A stretch of DNA of 64,000 nucleotides. Origin: Acidianus ambivalens. Lineage in GTDB: Archaea; Thermoproteota; Thermoprotei_A; Sulfolobales; Sulfolobaceae. Shown in pieces: positions 1 through 9,238 of this stretch. The position numbers were made by a program, and so were the translations under genes. The notes under the pieces are model-generated. The model was given only the letters and a program-made list of their open reading frames with translations, was not told the origin of the DNA and did no database searches. The first letter of the stretch is position 1, and every line of letters starts with the position of its first letter. The stretch is taken from positions 1,794,001-1,858,000 of the forward strand of contig NZ_CP045482.1 in NCBI RefSeq assembly GCF_009729015.1. The letters run 5' to 3'.

Positions 1-669
1 ATACTTTCCTTTGTCTGTAATTACTAATCTTCCTCCTTCCTTAATTTCTTCTAAACTTTCATTTAATCTAAGCTCTACGTCCATACTTGAGGTAATTACT
101 TTGCCCATATCTTCATCTAACATTTTATTAAGGACATATCCTCCTCTATGAATGAGTATTACTTTCTTACCTATATTGGAAAGAGCTTCAGCCATTTCTA
201 CTCCGAGAATTCCTCCACCTATAATTGCTATTTTATTTAAACTCCAAAGAGCCTTTCTTAATTCTACGGCATTTGCTGGGTGATGGGCATAAAATATTCT
301 ATCTCCTTCTTCCTTTACTTTTTTAGGCTTAGAACCTAAAGTTATGACCAAGTAGTCAAACTCTACGTTTTTCCTTGTTCCGTTCTCGTTAACTTTTACA
401 ACCCTAGAGGATAAGTCTACTTCTTCAACTTTCTCATTTATTTTAACATTTATCTTCCTTTTCTCTATAAAGAAAGAAGGCGTATAAGTCATAAATAAGT
501 TTTCGTCGTTAAAAAGCCCTTCAACAAAATAAGGAACTCCACAAGGTGCGTGACTCACCATTTTAGTTTCTTCAAAAACCGTAATTTCGGCCTCGGGATT
601 AAGCCTCCTTACTCTAGAAGAAGCGCTCATTCCTGCAGCTCCGCCACCTAAGACTACTACTTTGTCCAT
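1..669 (-). CDS. FAD/NAD(P)-dependent disulfide oxidoreductase, CoA-disulfide reductase/NADH oxidase-like (partial)
   Basis: The visible 223 residues are the N-terminal part; the C-terminus runs off the left edge. Residues 1-14 hold a Rossmann FAD site (VVVLGGGAAGMSAS). Around residue 42 lies SHAPCGVPYF, the position of the redox cysteine in CoA-disulfide reductase and NADH oxidase relatives. A second dinucleotide site, IAIIGGGILGVEMAE, follows near residue 150. ATG at 669 is the first start, and the gene is divergent from the one at 719. The fold is certain; the substrate (CoA disulfide, polysulfide or oxygen) cannot be told from this half. Confidence 0.88.
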   Translation of the reverse strand, partial: MDKVVVLGGGAAGMSASSRVRRLNPEAEITVFEETKMVSHAPCGVPYFVEGLFNDENLFMTYTPSFFIEKRKINVKINEKVEEVDLSSRVVKVNENGTRKNVEFDYLVITLGSKPKKVKEEGDRIFYAHHPANAVELRKALWSLNKIAIIGGGILGVEMAEALSNIGKKVILIHRGGYVLNKMLDEDMGKVITSSMDVELRLNESLEEIKEGGRLVITDKGKY

Positions 670-718
670 ATTATTCCTAAAGATTAAGGATTTATATTTC
701 ATTTTATTATGAGTACTC

Positions 719-1156
719 ATGATAGCCAAAGACAAGATAAGTTCTCTACGAGAAGAATTGAATAACTTAAGTGAAACTAATTTAAGTATAGCTGAGCAGG
801 GAATATTACAATTTATTAAGGAACAAGTAGATAAAGAAGAAGAATTAGTAAGTAACTTTGATAAAAGCACTTCTGAAAATAATTACGATAAAGCGATCTC
901 AGACTTTTTCCAACTTATTCAAAGAACTAATTTAATGTATGCTTATATAATGCAACCTTCTGTTCTTTCCATGTTGTCAAACGAGAAATTTAGTAAGATC
1001 GTACAAGATCTACTTGATTGCATCTCGCAAATAGTCTCGGACGTTATACTTACCTTTAAACATAATATGAAACAGTTTGGATTAGATAGTGTTAACGTAA
1101 ATATTACATCGAATCCACCATCAATTAGTATATCCTTGGCGATAAAGAATGCTTGA
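719..1156 (+). CDS. Conserved-looking helical protein of unknown function
   Basis: 145 residues, mostly predicted alpha-helix, acidic, with no membrane segment and no motif I recognise. A TATA-like stretch at 690-703 lies about 23 nt before the ATG, so the mRNA is probably leaderless. The last 8 nt overlap the start of the PGI/PMI gene, which suggests an operon. Function unknown. Confidence 0.75.
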   Translation: MIAKDKISSLREELNNLSETNLSIAEQGILQFIKEQVDKEEELVSNFDKSTSENNYDKAISDFFQLIQRTNLMYAYIMQPSVLSMLSNEKFSKIVQDLLDCISQIVSDVILTFKHNMKQFGLDSVNVNITSNPPSISISLAIKNA

Positions 1157-2072
1157 AAATTATCTAAAATGGGATTCGCTCTTTGATCAAGCTATAAAAG
1201 AAGCTAAAGAAATAAATTTCGAAATAAAAACCGATAAAGTAATATTTACTGGAATGGGAGGAAGTTATATACCGGGTAAGATAGCGGAGATCTTGGATTA
1301 TAACGTGGATTATAGGGCAATTACTGGCATACCTAGGAAAGTTGATGAGAATACAACATTAATAGCCATGAGCTATTCCGGCACAACCAGTGAAACTATA
1401 CAAGCGGTTAAAGAAGGATTAGAAAAAGGCTCAAAAATAGTAGTAATATCTTCTGACGGCAATCTAGAAAAAATTGCAGAAGATCACAAGGAAAAGATAT
1501 ATTTTATTAAGGTTAAAGGCTTATCCCAAACTAGATACTCATTCCCAGTACTTATAACGCCTTTATTAAAAATCTTGTCAACAGTTTCAATAAATAAGAT
1601 AAATTTAGATGAATTGAAAGAAGGAGTAATAGAAAATAAAGAAAAATATAAGGATCTTGGGAAAAAGTTATCTACTAAGATTATAGGTAAAATTCCAGTA
1701 TTTTATGCTTCAACTTACTTCCCTATTGCAATAAGGTTTAAACAAGAAATAAATGAAAATGCAAAATCTCCCGCTTTTTACGGTGAAATACCAGAAGTTA
1801 ATCACAATGAGGTAGAAAGCTATGTTAGAGGAAAAGACTTACTTTTGCCAATAGTTATAGGTAATGAAAGCATTGATGACGTTACAGCAAGCGTTCTTAA
1901 TGCTGAAAGAATAATACCTCCATCATCATCTAAATTAAAGAACATATCTTCGTTGGTGTTGCTTGCTGGTTTAACTTCCATCTACCTAGCAGACACGTTA
2001 AAGGAAAATCCAGAAAAGCTTAATATTATTCCAAAGTGTAGAGAGCGTACATCTGTTATATTTAAAGGATAG
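1149..2072 (+). CDS. Bifunctional phosphoglucose/phosphomannose isomerase
   Basis: A cytoplasmic sugar isomerase interconverting glucose-6-phosphate or mannose-6-phosphate with fructose-6-phosphate. At 307 residues it fits the compact crenarchaeal PGI/PMI family. SIS-domain signatures are visible: FTGMGGSYIPGK near residue 33 and SYSGTTSET near residue 75. The C-terminal active-site segment has NHNEVESY near residue 217, containing the His and Glu expected for catalysis. The ATG overlaps the preceding ORF by 8 nt, and cysS follows after 17 nt. Confidence 0.93.
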   Translation: MLENYLKWDSLFDQAIKEAKEINFEIKTDKVIFTGMGGSYIPGKIAEILDYNVDYRAITGIPRKVDENTTLIAMSYSGTTSETIQAVKEGLEKGSKIVVISSDGNLEKIAEDHKEKIYFIKVKGLSQTRYSFPVLITPLLKILSTVSINKINLDELKEGVIENKEKYKDLGKKLSTKIIGKIPVFYASTYFPIAIRFKQEINENAKSPAFYGEIPEVNHNEVESYVRGKDLLLPIVIGNESIDDVTASVLNAERIIPPSSSKLKNISSLVLLAGLTSIYLADTLKENPEKLNIIPKCRERTSVIFKG

Positions 2073-2089
2073 TTTACATCTTTTTACTT

Positions 2090-3493
2090 GTGATTAGAGT
2101 ATTCAATACTTTAGGACGAAAATTTGAGGATTTTTCGACAGTAGAAAACGGAATAGTTAAAATGTACGTTTGTGGACCTACTGTTTACGACTACGTTCAC
2201 ATAGGCCACGGAAGAACTTTTGTAGCATATGACGCAATAGTTAGATACTTAAGGCTTAAGGGATATAATGTAATAAGAATTCAAAATATAACAGATATAG
2301 ACGATAAAATAATTAATAAGGCAAAGGAGACAGGAAAATCTTGGGAAGAGATTGTAGATTATTACTCAAAGGATTATCTAGAGAATCTATCACTACTAAA
2401 GGTTAAAATTGATTTACATCCAAGAGTTACACAACACATAAAAGAAATCATTAATTTCGTGCAAGGGCTAATAGATAAAGGTCACGCTTATGTAGCTCCT
2501 AGCGGTAGTGTTTATTTTGATGTAGACACCTTTCCCCATTACGGTGAGCTATCCAACACAAAGAAGGATCAATGGAATCAAGGAGAAGAATTTGTTAAGG
2601 AAAAGAAACATCCATACGATTTTGCCCTATGGAAAGCCTGGAAGCCTGGAGAGCCTTATTGGGAGTCTCCTTGGGGTAAAGGAAGACCAGGTTGGCATAT
2701 AGAGTGCTCTACAATGTCAACTAGATACCTTGGAGAGCAATTTGATATACACGGAGGCGGGATGGACTTAATATTTCCTCATCATGAGAACGAAAGAGCT
2801 CAAACAGAATCGTTAACTGGAAAACCTTGGGTTAGATACTGGATGCATGTAGCATTCTTAAACATTAGAGGAGAAAAAATGAGTAAATCATTAGGAAATA
2901 TAATAACATTAAAAGACGCTCTAAAGAAATACGGCGCAGACGTTCTTAGATATTGGTATTTATCTTCTCATTACAGATCTCCAATAGATTTCAGCGAGGA
3001 GAATTTAGAGCAGAGCAAAGTTTCACTTCAAAGATTAAAAGACGCAGTAGCTGTATTGAAAGATATACTTAAAGAAGGGCCTAAAAGTTATTCTAAAGAC
3101 GAAGACATTAAGGTTCAAAGAGAGATAATACAGAAGATCAGGGAATTCGATGAGGCGATGAGTAACGATTTTGACACTGCGACTGCATTAAAGAAGGTTC
3201 ACGAGATAGCTAATATTGTATTTTCCAAGTTGCAGAATAGTAGAGATTTTCTAGGAGCTTCAATAGCTTTAGACGGATTTAGAATATTTAATGAAGTGTT
3301 TGGAGTTATGGACGAAGAAATGGGTTTAGCCTACGAAAGAATTTACGAAGTGATAGACGGAATAATTGAAGTGAGGAATCTATTAAGGCAAAAGAAGATG
3401 TACGATTTATCAGATCAGATAAGGAGCATACTAGAATCTCACGGAATAAAAGTCTTGGACACTAAGGATAAGTCTACTTGGAGATTTCAGTAA
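2090..3493 (+). CDS. cysS: Cysteinyl-tRNA synthetase
   Basis: Class I aminoacyl-tRNA synthetase, 467 residues, normal length. The start codon is GTG. The zinc-binding Cys is in MYVCGPTVYDY (residue 28), followed at once by the HIGH signature in VHIGHGRTF. Further zinc ligands are in HIECSTMS and FPHHENERAQTE. The KMSKS loop is GEKMSKSLGN near residue 264. The C-terminal helical tRNA-binding part is complete. The last 20 nt overlap the convergent Nudix gene. Confidence 0.97.
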   Translation: MIRVFNTLGRKFEDFSTVENGIVKMYVCGPTVYDYVHIGHGRTFVAYDAIVRYLRLKGYNVIRIQNITDIDDKIINKAKETGKSWEEIVDYYSKDYLENLSLLKVKIDLHPRVTQHIKEIINFVQGLIDKGHAYVAPSGSVYFDVDTFPHYGELSNTKKDQWNQGEEFVKEKKHPYDFALWKAWKPGEPYWESPWGKGRPGWHIECSTMSTRYLGEQFDIHGGGMDLIFPHHENERAQTESLTGKPWVRYWMHVAFLNIRGEKMSKSLGNIITLKDALKKYGADVLRYWYLSSHYRSPIDFSEENLEQSKVSLQRLKDAVAVLKDILKEGPKSYSKDEDIKVQREIIQKIREFDEAMSNDFDTATALKKVHEIANIVFSKLQNSRDFLGASIALDGFRIFNEVFGVMDEEMGLAYERIYEVIDGIIEVRNLLRQKKMYDLSDQIRSILESHGIKVLDTKDKSTWRFQ

Positions 3494-3899
3494 CAAATAA
3501 TGGAGTTCTTTCGCCCTCAAAATATCTCCTTATCATTTCTATCGTTGTTGGAGAAATGGGAATTTTACTCATCTCTTCCAAAGAAAAGAATTTTGCATCT
3601 AAGGCGTCAGATCCAGCCTTAATCTCGCCAGATTTTATTTCGCAAATAAAATCTAGTATTACATAATGGAAACCTTCCTTTATTATTTCAATTACACCTA
3701 ACAATTCCTTTGGTTCAACATTAACATTTAGTTCTTCCTTCATTTCCCTTTTCAGAGCTTCCTTCAATGTTTCACCAAATTCTACTTTTCCTCCCGGAAT
3801 TGCCCAAGACCCTTTATTTGGTGGTTTACTTCTCTGAACTAATAATACCCTCTTACCAGAAAATATAACTCCACCAACTGCTATAAGTGGCCTTTCCAT
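3474..3899 (-). CDS. Nudix (MutT-like) hydrolase
   Basis: 141 residues, about one Nudix domain. The Nudix box spans roughly residues 36-58 (begins GGKVEFGETLKEA, then REMKEELNV), with the REUxEE core intact and Asn in place of the usual late Gly. Such enzymes hydrolyse nucleoside diphosphates linked to another group; the substrate is not evident. It is convergent with cysS (20 nt overlap) and divergent from the secreted protein at 3941. Confidence 0.92.
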   Translation of the reverse strand: MERPLIAVGGVIFSGKRVLLVQRSKPPNKGSWAIPGGKVEFGETLKEALKREMKEELNVNVEPKELLGVIEIIKEGFHYVILDFICEIKSGEIKAGSDALDAKFFSLEEMSKIPISPTTIEMIRRYFEGERTPLFVTEISK

Positions 3900-3940
3900 A
3901 GTGGGATTAAAGTTATTAATTAATATTTAACCGTGTCTAT

Positions 3941-5278
3941 ATGATGCTAAAGTATACATTAGTCGTCCTAGCCCTTTTAGTAGCAATACCTTTTACTCAA
4001 ATTTTATCATTTGCCTTACCCAGTTCTCCTCCACTTACAACAAATACTATAATTAACGAAATACCTTATTATTCGCATTTAAAATATCTTATTTCAATTT
4101 ATAATGAAACTACGGAAAATGCTACTACAAAAATGAAATTTATTGCAAACTATACTGCGGATTATAATGTAATTTCACAGTATAATGGGATAATAGAGGT
4201 TAATTATAGTATCAGTAAAATATTCTCTAAATATAATTTATCAACTTTTAATATGTCTAACATAACTTTCCTAAGACCGGGCATATTTAACGTAACTCTC
4301 TTGAATGACGCTTTATGTTTTCATTATCCATATATTTATCCTGGATTACTATATAATAGTAGTACGTATTATTTATATTTTGTAGCAACAAAATTTAATT
4401 TTCCTTTAGGATATGTTAACGAAACCAAAGTCACTATAAATAACCTTACCTTCATTGCATATAAATATCACAATTTGTCAACATTTTCTACAATAAATCA
4501 GTACTTCTATGTATTGTGCAATGGTATAGGATATAATTTCAATTATACATTTTCATACAAAATTGGGAATAAGACTTACAATTTATACGCAAACTTCCTT
4601 CTAAAATGCTTATCAGGAAACTCATCAACCCAACTAAAATATTTAGGTAATCAGCTAGAGGAAGCATTTAAACCGTATGTATATCTAGAGTGCACTTATT
4701 CGTCACTATATGCAGGATTAACTCCTAACACTTATAGGGAGATATTTTATCCTTATATCTTTGCCAATGGGTATTTCATATATAGGTATAACCTTCTTAA
4801 TTTCATGGCTGGTCAACCTGTGGGATTGTCGTATTTTGGACTATCATTAGTTATAGGAAATTATACTGACTTGCCAATAACATTCCTAGTTTGTAATTCG
4901 TCAAATATAATTTGGGAAAATGAAGAGTTTACTAAAGTTAACGTAACAAGTTTAAACATTCTGGGTAAAACTTATAATAATGTAGTAGAATACGAAAATA
5001 TTTCGACAAAGTCTTTTATTATACTTTACTTCTATAACGGAACTTTAATAGAAGAAGAAGCTGGAAATATAGATGGGAATTCATATAACGTTACTGAAAA
5101 AGTGGAATTTGTAGGTAACTCAATGATTCCTTTAAATATAACTTATCCTAATTATTTTGATTACACTAATACTAACTTACCATATAAGGCAATAGATCCT
5201 TCGTTAGCTTTAGAAGTTTCAATTATTATAACAATGATAGTTGTTGCATTAATTGTTCTTCTATATAAAAGAAAATGA
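3941..5278 (+). CDS. Secreted, membrane-anchored, sequon-rich surface protein
   Basis: 445 residues. A hydrophobic signal sequence covers about residues 5-27, and a C-terminal membrane segment (about 421-441) is followed by the basic tail YKRK, so most of the chain lies outside the cell. The body is rich in Asn, Tyr, Ser and Thr, with very many N-x-S/T sequons, as in heavily N-glycosylated Sulfolobales surface proteins. No catalytic motif was recognised. Two adjacent ATGs (3941, 3944) are possible starts; an AT-rich TATA-like stretch lies at 3913-3930. Confidence 0.8.
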   Translation: MMLKYTLVVLALLVAIPFTQILSFALPSSPPLTTNTIINEIPYYSHLKYLISIYNETTENATTKMKFIANYTADYNVISQYNGIIEVNYSISKIFSKYNLSTFNMSNITFLRPGIFNVTLLNDALCFHYPYIYPGLLYNSSTYYLYFVATKFNFPLGYVNETKVTINNLTFIAYKYHNLSTFSTINQYFYVLCNGIGYNFNYTFSYKIGNKTYNLYANFLLKCLSGNSSTQLKYLGNQLEEAFKPYVYLECTYSSLYAGLTPNTYREIFYPYIFANGYFIYRYNLLNFMAGQPVGLSYFGLSLVIGNYTDLPITFLVCNSSNIIWENEEFTKVNVTSLNILGKTYNNVVEYENISTKSFIILYFYNGTLIEEEAGNIDGNSYNVTEKVEFVGNSMIPLNITYPNYFDYTNTNLPYKAIDPSLALEVSIIITMIVVALIVLLYKRK

Positions 5279-5314
5279 GAATTTTTTAACGATTTAAACT
5301 TCTATCAGATTAGA

Positions 5315-5323
5315 TTTTTATTA
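5315..5323 (+). promoter_or_regulatory. TATA box of gdhA
   Basis: TTTTTATTA centred about 27 nt before the ATG at 5346. In Sulfolobales this spacing places the transcription start at the start codon, so gdhA is probably leaderless. No Shine-Dalgarno is seen before the ATG. Confidence 0.6.
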
Positions 5324-5345
5324 TAGTAAGGTAGACTTCTCTATA

Positions 5346-6608
5346 ATGGCTGTAGAAGAAGTTTTATCCTCGAATTTATATACTCAACAAATAAAGAAAT
5401 TATATAGGGTTGGAGAAATACTAGGCTTACAAGATGATCAGTTAGAGGCACTAGCTACTCCAGAAAGAGTAATTCAAGTAAAAATTCAAGTTCCTAGCAG
5501 TAATGGAAAAATTAAAACATTTACTGGTTGGAGATCCCAGCATAATAGTGCCTTAGGTCCATATAAAGGAGGAGTAAGATACCATCCTAACGTTACTCAA
5601 GATGAAGTTATTGCATTATCAATGATAATGACTTGGAAGAACTCATTATTACAGTTACCTTACGGTGGAGGAAAAGCAGGAATAAGAGTAGATCCAAAAT
5701 CCCTTTCTAGGACAGAATTAGAAATACTTTCCAGAAATTTCATAGACGCACTTTATAAATACATAGGAAGTGACCTTGATATTCCTGCACCAGATGTCAA
5801 TACTGACTCTCAAATAATGGCATGGTTTTTAGATGAATACATAAAAGTTTCAGGCAAAGTAGACCTAGGCGCATTTACAGGTAAACCAGTTGAATTAGGA
5901 GGAATATCTGTAAGAGAATATAGTACAGGTTTAGGAGTTGCTCACATTACAAAGCTAGCTGCAGAAAAATTCTTAGATGGTATTGAAGGAAAAAGAGTTA
6001 TAATACAAGGATTCGGTAATTTAGGATCATTTACTGCCAAGTTCCTATCGGAAATTGGAGCTAAGATCGTTGGAGTAAGCGACTCTAAAGGCGGAGTTAT
6101 AGACTATAACGGATTAGATTTTAACAAACTGATGGAAGTTAAAAAGACTACTGGATCAGTAATAAATTACCCTGAAGGAAAGAAAGTGACAAATGATGAA
6201 CTACTAATTAGTGAATGCGATATTTTAATTCCTGGAGCTTTAGAAAACGTAATAAACAAGTTTAATGCTCCTAAAGTTAAGGCAAAACTAATAGTAGAAG
6301 GTGCAAATGGCCCTTTAACTGCAGATGCTGACGAAATAATGAAACAGAGAGGAATTCCAGTTGTTCCAGATATTTTGGCAAACTCTGGCGGAGTTGTGGG
6401 AAGTTACGTAGAATGGGCTAATAACAAAATGGGCGAAATTATAGAAGAGGAGGAAGCTAAGAAGCTAATACTAAATAGAATGGAAAAGGCGTTTATCGAG
6501 ATGTACTCTAAGTACAATAAGCTTGGAGATCAAGATCTTAGAACTTCAGCCATGGTAGTTGCTGTAGAGAGAGTAGTTAATGCCATGAAGGCTAGAGGCC
6601 TCATATAA
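5346..6608 (+). CDS. gdhA: Glutamate dehydrogenase
   Basis: Catalyses reversible oxidative deamination of glutamate to 2-oxoglutarate. 420 residues, the usual length of the hexameric archaeal enzyme. N-terminal catalytic domain motifs: ALGPYKGGVRYHP near residue 74 and LPYGGGKAGIRVDP near residue 104, with the conserved lysines. A Rossmann coenzyme domain begins at IIQGFGNLGSFTA near residue 219. The leaderless-type promoter lies at 5315-5323. The last 63 nt overlap the convergent DUF131-like gene. Confidence 0.96.
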   Translation: MAVEEVLSSNLYTQQIKKLYRVGEILGLQDDQLEALATPERVIQVKIQVPSSNGKIKTFTGWRSQHNSALGPYKGGVRYHPNVTQDEVIALSMIMTWKNSLLQLPYGGGKAGIRVDPKSLSRTELEILSRNFIDALYKYIGSDLDIPAPDVNTDSQIMAWFLDEYIKVSGKVDLGAFTGKPVELGGISVREYSTGLGVAHITKLAAEKFLDGIEGKRVIIQGFGNLGSFTAKFLSEIGAKIVGVSDSKGGVIDYNGLDFNKLMEVKKTTGSVINYPEGKKVTNDELLISECDILIPGALENVINKFNAPKVKAKLIVEGANGPLTADADEIMKQRGIPVVPDILANSGGVVGSYVEWANNKMGEIIEEEEAKKLILNRMEKAFIEMYSKYNKLGDQDLRTSAMVVAVERVVNAMKARGLI

Positions 6609-6851
6609 ATAAAGCAAAGCCATTATAACTACAATAACTAGTGCAATAATTAACATCCATTTTTCTATCTTTTTTGAGGATCCAAAAATTATAGGTATTG
6701 GTCCGATAAGAATTATGCCTCCAGCTTGAGTTTCTTTTTCTTCTCCTTCTTCTCTAGGTTTAAAAGCTTCATAGAGTATTCCTAGAAATACTATAAGAAA
6801 ACCTAACATAATCAGTAATATACCAAGCTCTTCAAGGTATTGTGAAATCAT
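6546..6851 (-). CDS. DUF131/TIGR00304-like small membrane protein
   Basis: 101 residues with two membrane segments (about 8-28 and 64-84). Between them is the family-typical GGIILIGPIPIIFGSSK. This archaeal family has no established function. The C-terminal tail is encoded antisense to the last 63 nt of gdhA, a long convergent overlap. The ATPase gene ends upstream of it, only 2 nt away, on the same strand. Confidence 0.8.
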   Translation of the reverse strand: MISQYLEELGILLIMLGFLIVFLGILYEAFKPREEGEEKETQAGGIILIGPIPIIFGSSKKIEKWMLIIALVIVVIMALLYLYEASSLHGINYSLYSNYHG

Positions 6852-6853
6852 AA

Positions 6854-8344
6854 TTAATTATAAGTTTGCATAGATTTTATTTTATTCCCTAATACTTCTA
6901 CCTCTTTTGGTATCTCAACGGAATCAACTCTAGTAATTATATCACTTATTGATGATCTTAAGTAATAATAATCTAGGCCTCTCTTCTTCATAACGTTTAT
7001 TAACCATCTGAGGTTATCATCTTTACTCAGATCTCTTAGCTCTTTTTCATCTGGATATATACCTATTAGTTTTAATGCTTCCAGTATCCCTGTCTTTGTA
7101 TAATAAGATTCAATTTCTCTAGATAAAGGTATACAAGAGTCTCTTATACTTTGATCTAGCTTATCACATAAACCGAAGAATATTACATCTAGATTTAGTA
7201 TTTCTTTCAGCTTAAGCCATGACTGTAATTCCATATCAGATTTTACAGCGTAGATTGAAATTCCATTATATTCTGGATAAATATTCATCTTCTTTAGCCA
7301 ATTATAAACTGCTGAAGGTTCTGCATTTTCTCCAGTAAGAATTATATACCTGCTAAAAAGAAGATCACTAAGATTTACTTTTAGCAAGCTTAACATACTT
7401 TTTAATTCTTCATTAGGCTTAACGCTTATTGTCCTAGAGAATCCTCCTTCCTTCCTTCTTAAAATTATATAATTATCTATATCACTAGAGACTATAAAAG
7501 GAGAATGAGTAGTCATAAAGACTTGTAACATTTGATTGTCAGTCCAACCTTTAAGTAATTTTGCAACTTTATACTGTAAAGTAGGATGCATGTTAACTTC
7601 TGGTTCTTCTAAAAGGAGAACCTTATTTCCGCTTAGCCATATTATAAATAACATAAGGATTACTCTTTGGAATCCACTTGCGGCTAGATCGATATATATT
7701 GGCAAATTGTAAACATTTAGCACTAGTTTTCCTCCTTCCCATATCTCTAAGCCTTTAATTTCTGGAATTGTTGCACTTACTAGATTTACAAAATCATACC
7801 AGTATTTCCTTAAATTAATTGGAGACCTGCTTATTTCTATAATTCGTTTCATTATGTTATCAAAATATCCTTGGTCGAATATTGGAACGTATTCTACTTG
7901 TTGTGAGGCTAATTCAAATAACCTCCTTACGTCATCAATCTCATCTCTAGTAGGTATACTATCATTTATCCTAATTGTGTCTAAATCCCATTTTACTTCC
8001 TTTCTTTCATATTTTAATTTATTTACAATCTCTATTTCCATCCTCTTCCTTTTGCCTATAGCTTTAGATACCTCATCTTCAGAAAACTCTATTTTGCCTC
8101 CCAAAGTTATCTCCTTAGAAGTATCATATCCTTGCCAAAGTAGTAAATACTCTTGATTATTGTCTTCAAAGGACCTCTTTTCAATTCCAGCGTTCAAATT
8201 CTTTATAAATAGGTAAATGGAAGATAGAAAATTAGTTTTCCCGTAACCGTTAAATCCTACTACTACATTTAAGCCACCAATGTCCTTTATACTAATATCG
8301 CTTAAGCTCCTAAAATTATTAGTGTAAAATTCGAGTAATCTCAA
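6854..8344 (-). CDS. AAA/ABC-type ATPase with degenerate TOPRIM-like C-terminus (OLD-like)
   Basis: 496 residues. RecF/SMC-type head: Walker A GFNGYGKTN (residues 30-38), signature-like AASGFQRV (221-228), Walker B VLLLEEPEVNMHP (242-253) and a switch His in TTHSPFIVS (278-286). A region like the OLD-nuclease TOPRIM follows (LTGENAEPSAV near 336, then GLCDKLD), but the acidic motifs are not canonical. A TTG start is used: in frame upstream there is a stop (8351-8353) and no ATG. OLD proteins act in DNA repair or phage defence; which applies here is unknown. Confidence 0.8.
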   Translation of the reverse strand: MRLLEFYTNNFRSLSDISIKDIGGLNVVVGFNGYGKTNFLSSIYLFIKNLNAGIEKRSFEDNNQEYLLLWQGYDTSKEITLGGKIEFSEDEVSKAIGKRKRMEIEIVNKLKYERKEVKWDLDTIRINDSIPTRDEIDDVRRLFELASQQVEYVPIFDQGYFDNIMKRIIEISRSPINLRKYWYDFVNLVSATIPEIKGLEIWEGGKLVLNVYNLPIYIDLAASGFQRVILMLFIIWLSGNKVLLLEEPEVNMHPTLQYKVAKLLKGWTDNQMLQVFMTTHSPFIVSSDIDNYIILRRKEGGFSRTISVKPNEELKSMLSLLKVNLSDLLFSRYIILTGENAEPSAVYNWLKKMNIYPEYNGISIYAVKSDMELQSWLKLKEILNLDVIFFGLCDKLDQSIRDSCIPLSREIESYYTKTGILEALKLIGIYPDEKELRDLSKDDNLRWLINVMKKRGLDYYYLRSSISDIITRVDSVEIPKEVEVLGNKIKSMQTYN

Positions 8345-8455
8345 TACTCTTCACTAACAAGAAGATTAGGGAATACTAAATATAACAATTAGGTAAATAA
8401 GGAAGTGAATTTCTCTATTTAAAGAAAAAAGGGAGTATTATTAGCCAAAGAGATT

Positions 8456-9238
8456 TTAAAATATAGCCTTAAGATACCCTCCATCTACCGGTACTATTGC
8501 ACCAGTAACGTAAGTTGAGAGAGTTGATGCTAGAAATATTATAACATTTGCTATTTCTTCAGGATTAGCGGGCCTACCTAAAGGAACATCTTTAATGATT
8601 TCCTTTAACGCTTCTTCCTCAGTTTTTCCTTCTCTTCTTGCCTTATCTTTTACAAGTTGATCCACTCTTTCTGTTAATGTCCATCCTGGCATTACACCAT
8701 TTATCAATATCCCTTTAGGAGCTAGCTGCCTAGCTGCAGATTTTATTAAACCTGCTAAAGATAATCTGATTACATTAGATAAATCTAGATTATCCAGTGG
8801 TTGCTTTAACGTAATTGAAGTTGAAAGAATTATCCTACCTCCTTTAGTCATTTTCTTTGCAGATTCTCTTACTGCTACTACTGCACTCATTAACAACAAA
8901 TTAAAACCTTGATACCAATCCTCGTCAGACAGCTCAAAAATATTACCAGGCTTTGGACTCCCAGTTACGTAAGCGAGAACATCTAATCCTCCTAAAATAG
9001 AAGAACCTTTATCTATTAGATTCTTAACTTCCTCTGGCTTGGTTAGATCTGCCTTAACGTAATAAACTTCGTCACTTATTTCCCTAAGTTTCTCATAGCT
9101 CCTTACTAAATTCCTCTCGTCGTGAGAAGATATAACTACCTTAGCCCCTTCCTCTAAAAATCTTTTCGCAGTAGCAAAACCTATACCTTTACTTGATGCC
9201 GTCACAATAACTCTTTTATTTTTTATTCCCAGATCCAT
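8456..9238 (-). CDS. SDR-fold protein with substituted catalytic residues
   Basis: Rossmann short-chain dehydrogenase fold, 260 residues. The coenzyme loop is TASSKGIGFATAKRF near residue 12, and the family tail reads KGILINGVMPGW, then VTGAIVPVDGGY. Where family members have the catalytic YxxxK, this protein reads SNVIR, so Tyr is Ser and Lys is Arg. ATG 9238 is preferred over TTG 9259, because GGAG lies 5 nt before the ATG. It overlaps the uracil-DNA glycosylase gene by 23 nt. It may be a pseudo-enzyme or use other residues. Confidence 0.87.
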   Translation of the reverse strand: MDLGIKNKRVIVTASSKGIGFATAKRFLEEGAKVVISSHDERNLVRSYEKLREISDEVYYVKADLTKPEEVKNLIDKGSSILGGLDVLAYVTGSPKPGNIFELSDEDWYQGFNLLLMSAVVAVRESAKKMTKGGRIILSTSITLKQPLDNLDLSNVIRLSLAGLIKSAARQLAPKGILINGVMPGWTLTERVDQLVKDKARREGKTEEEALKEIIKDVPLGRPANPEEIANVIIFLASTLSTYVTGAIVPVDGGYLKAIF

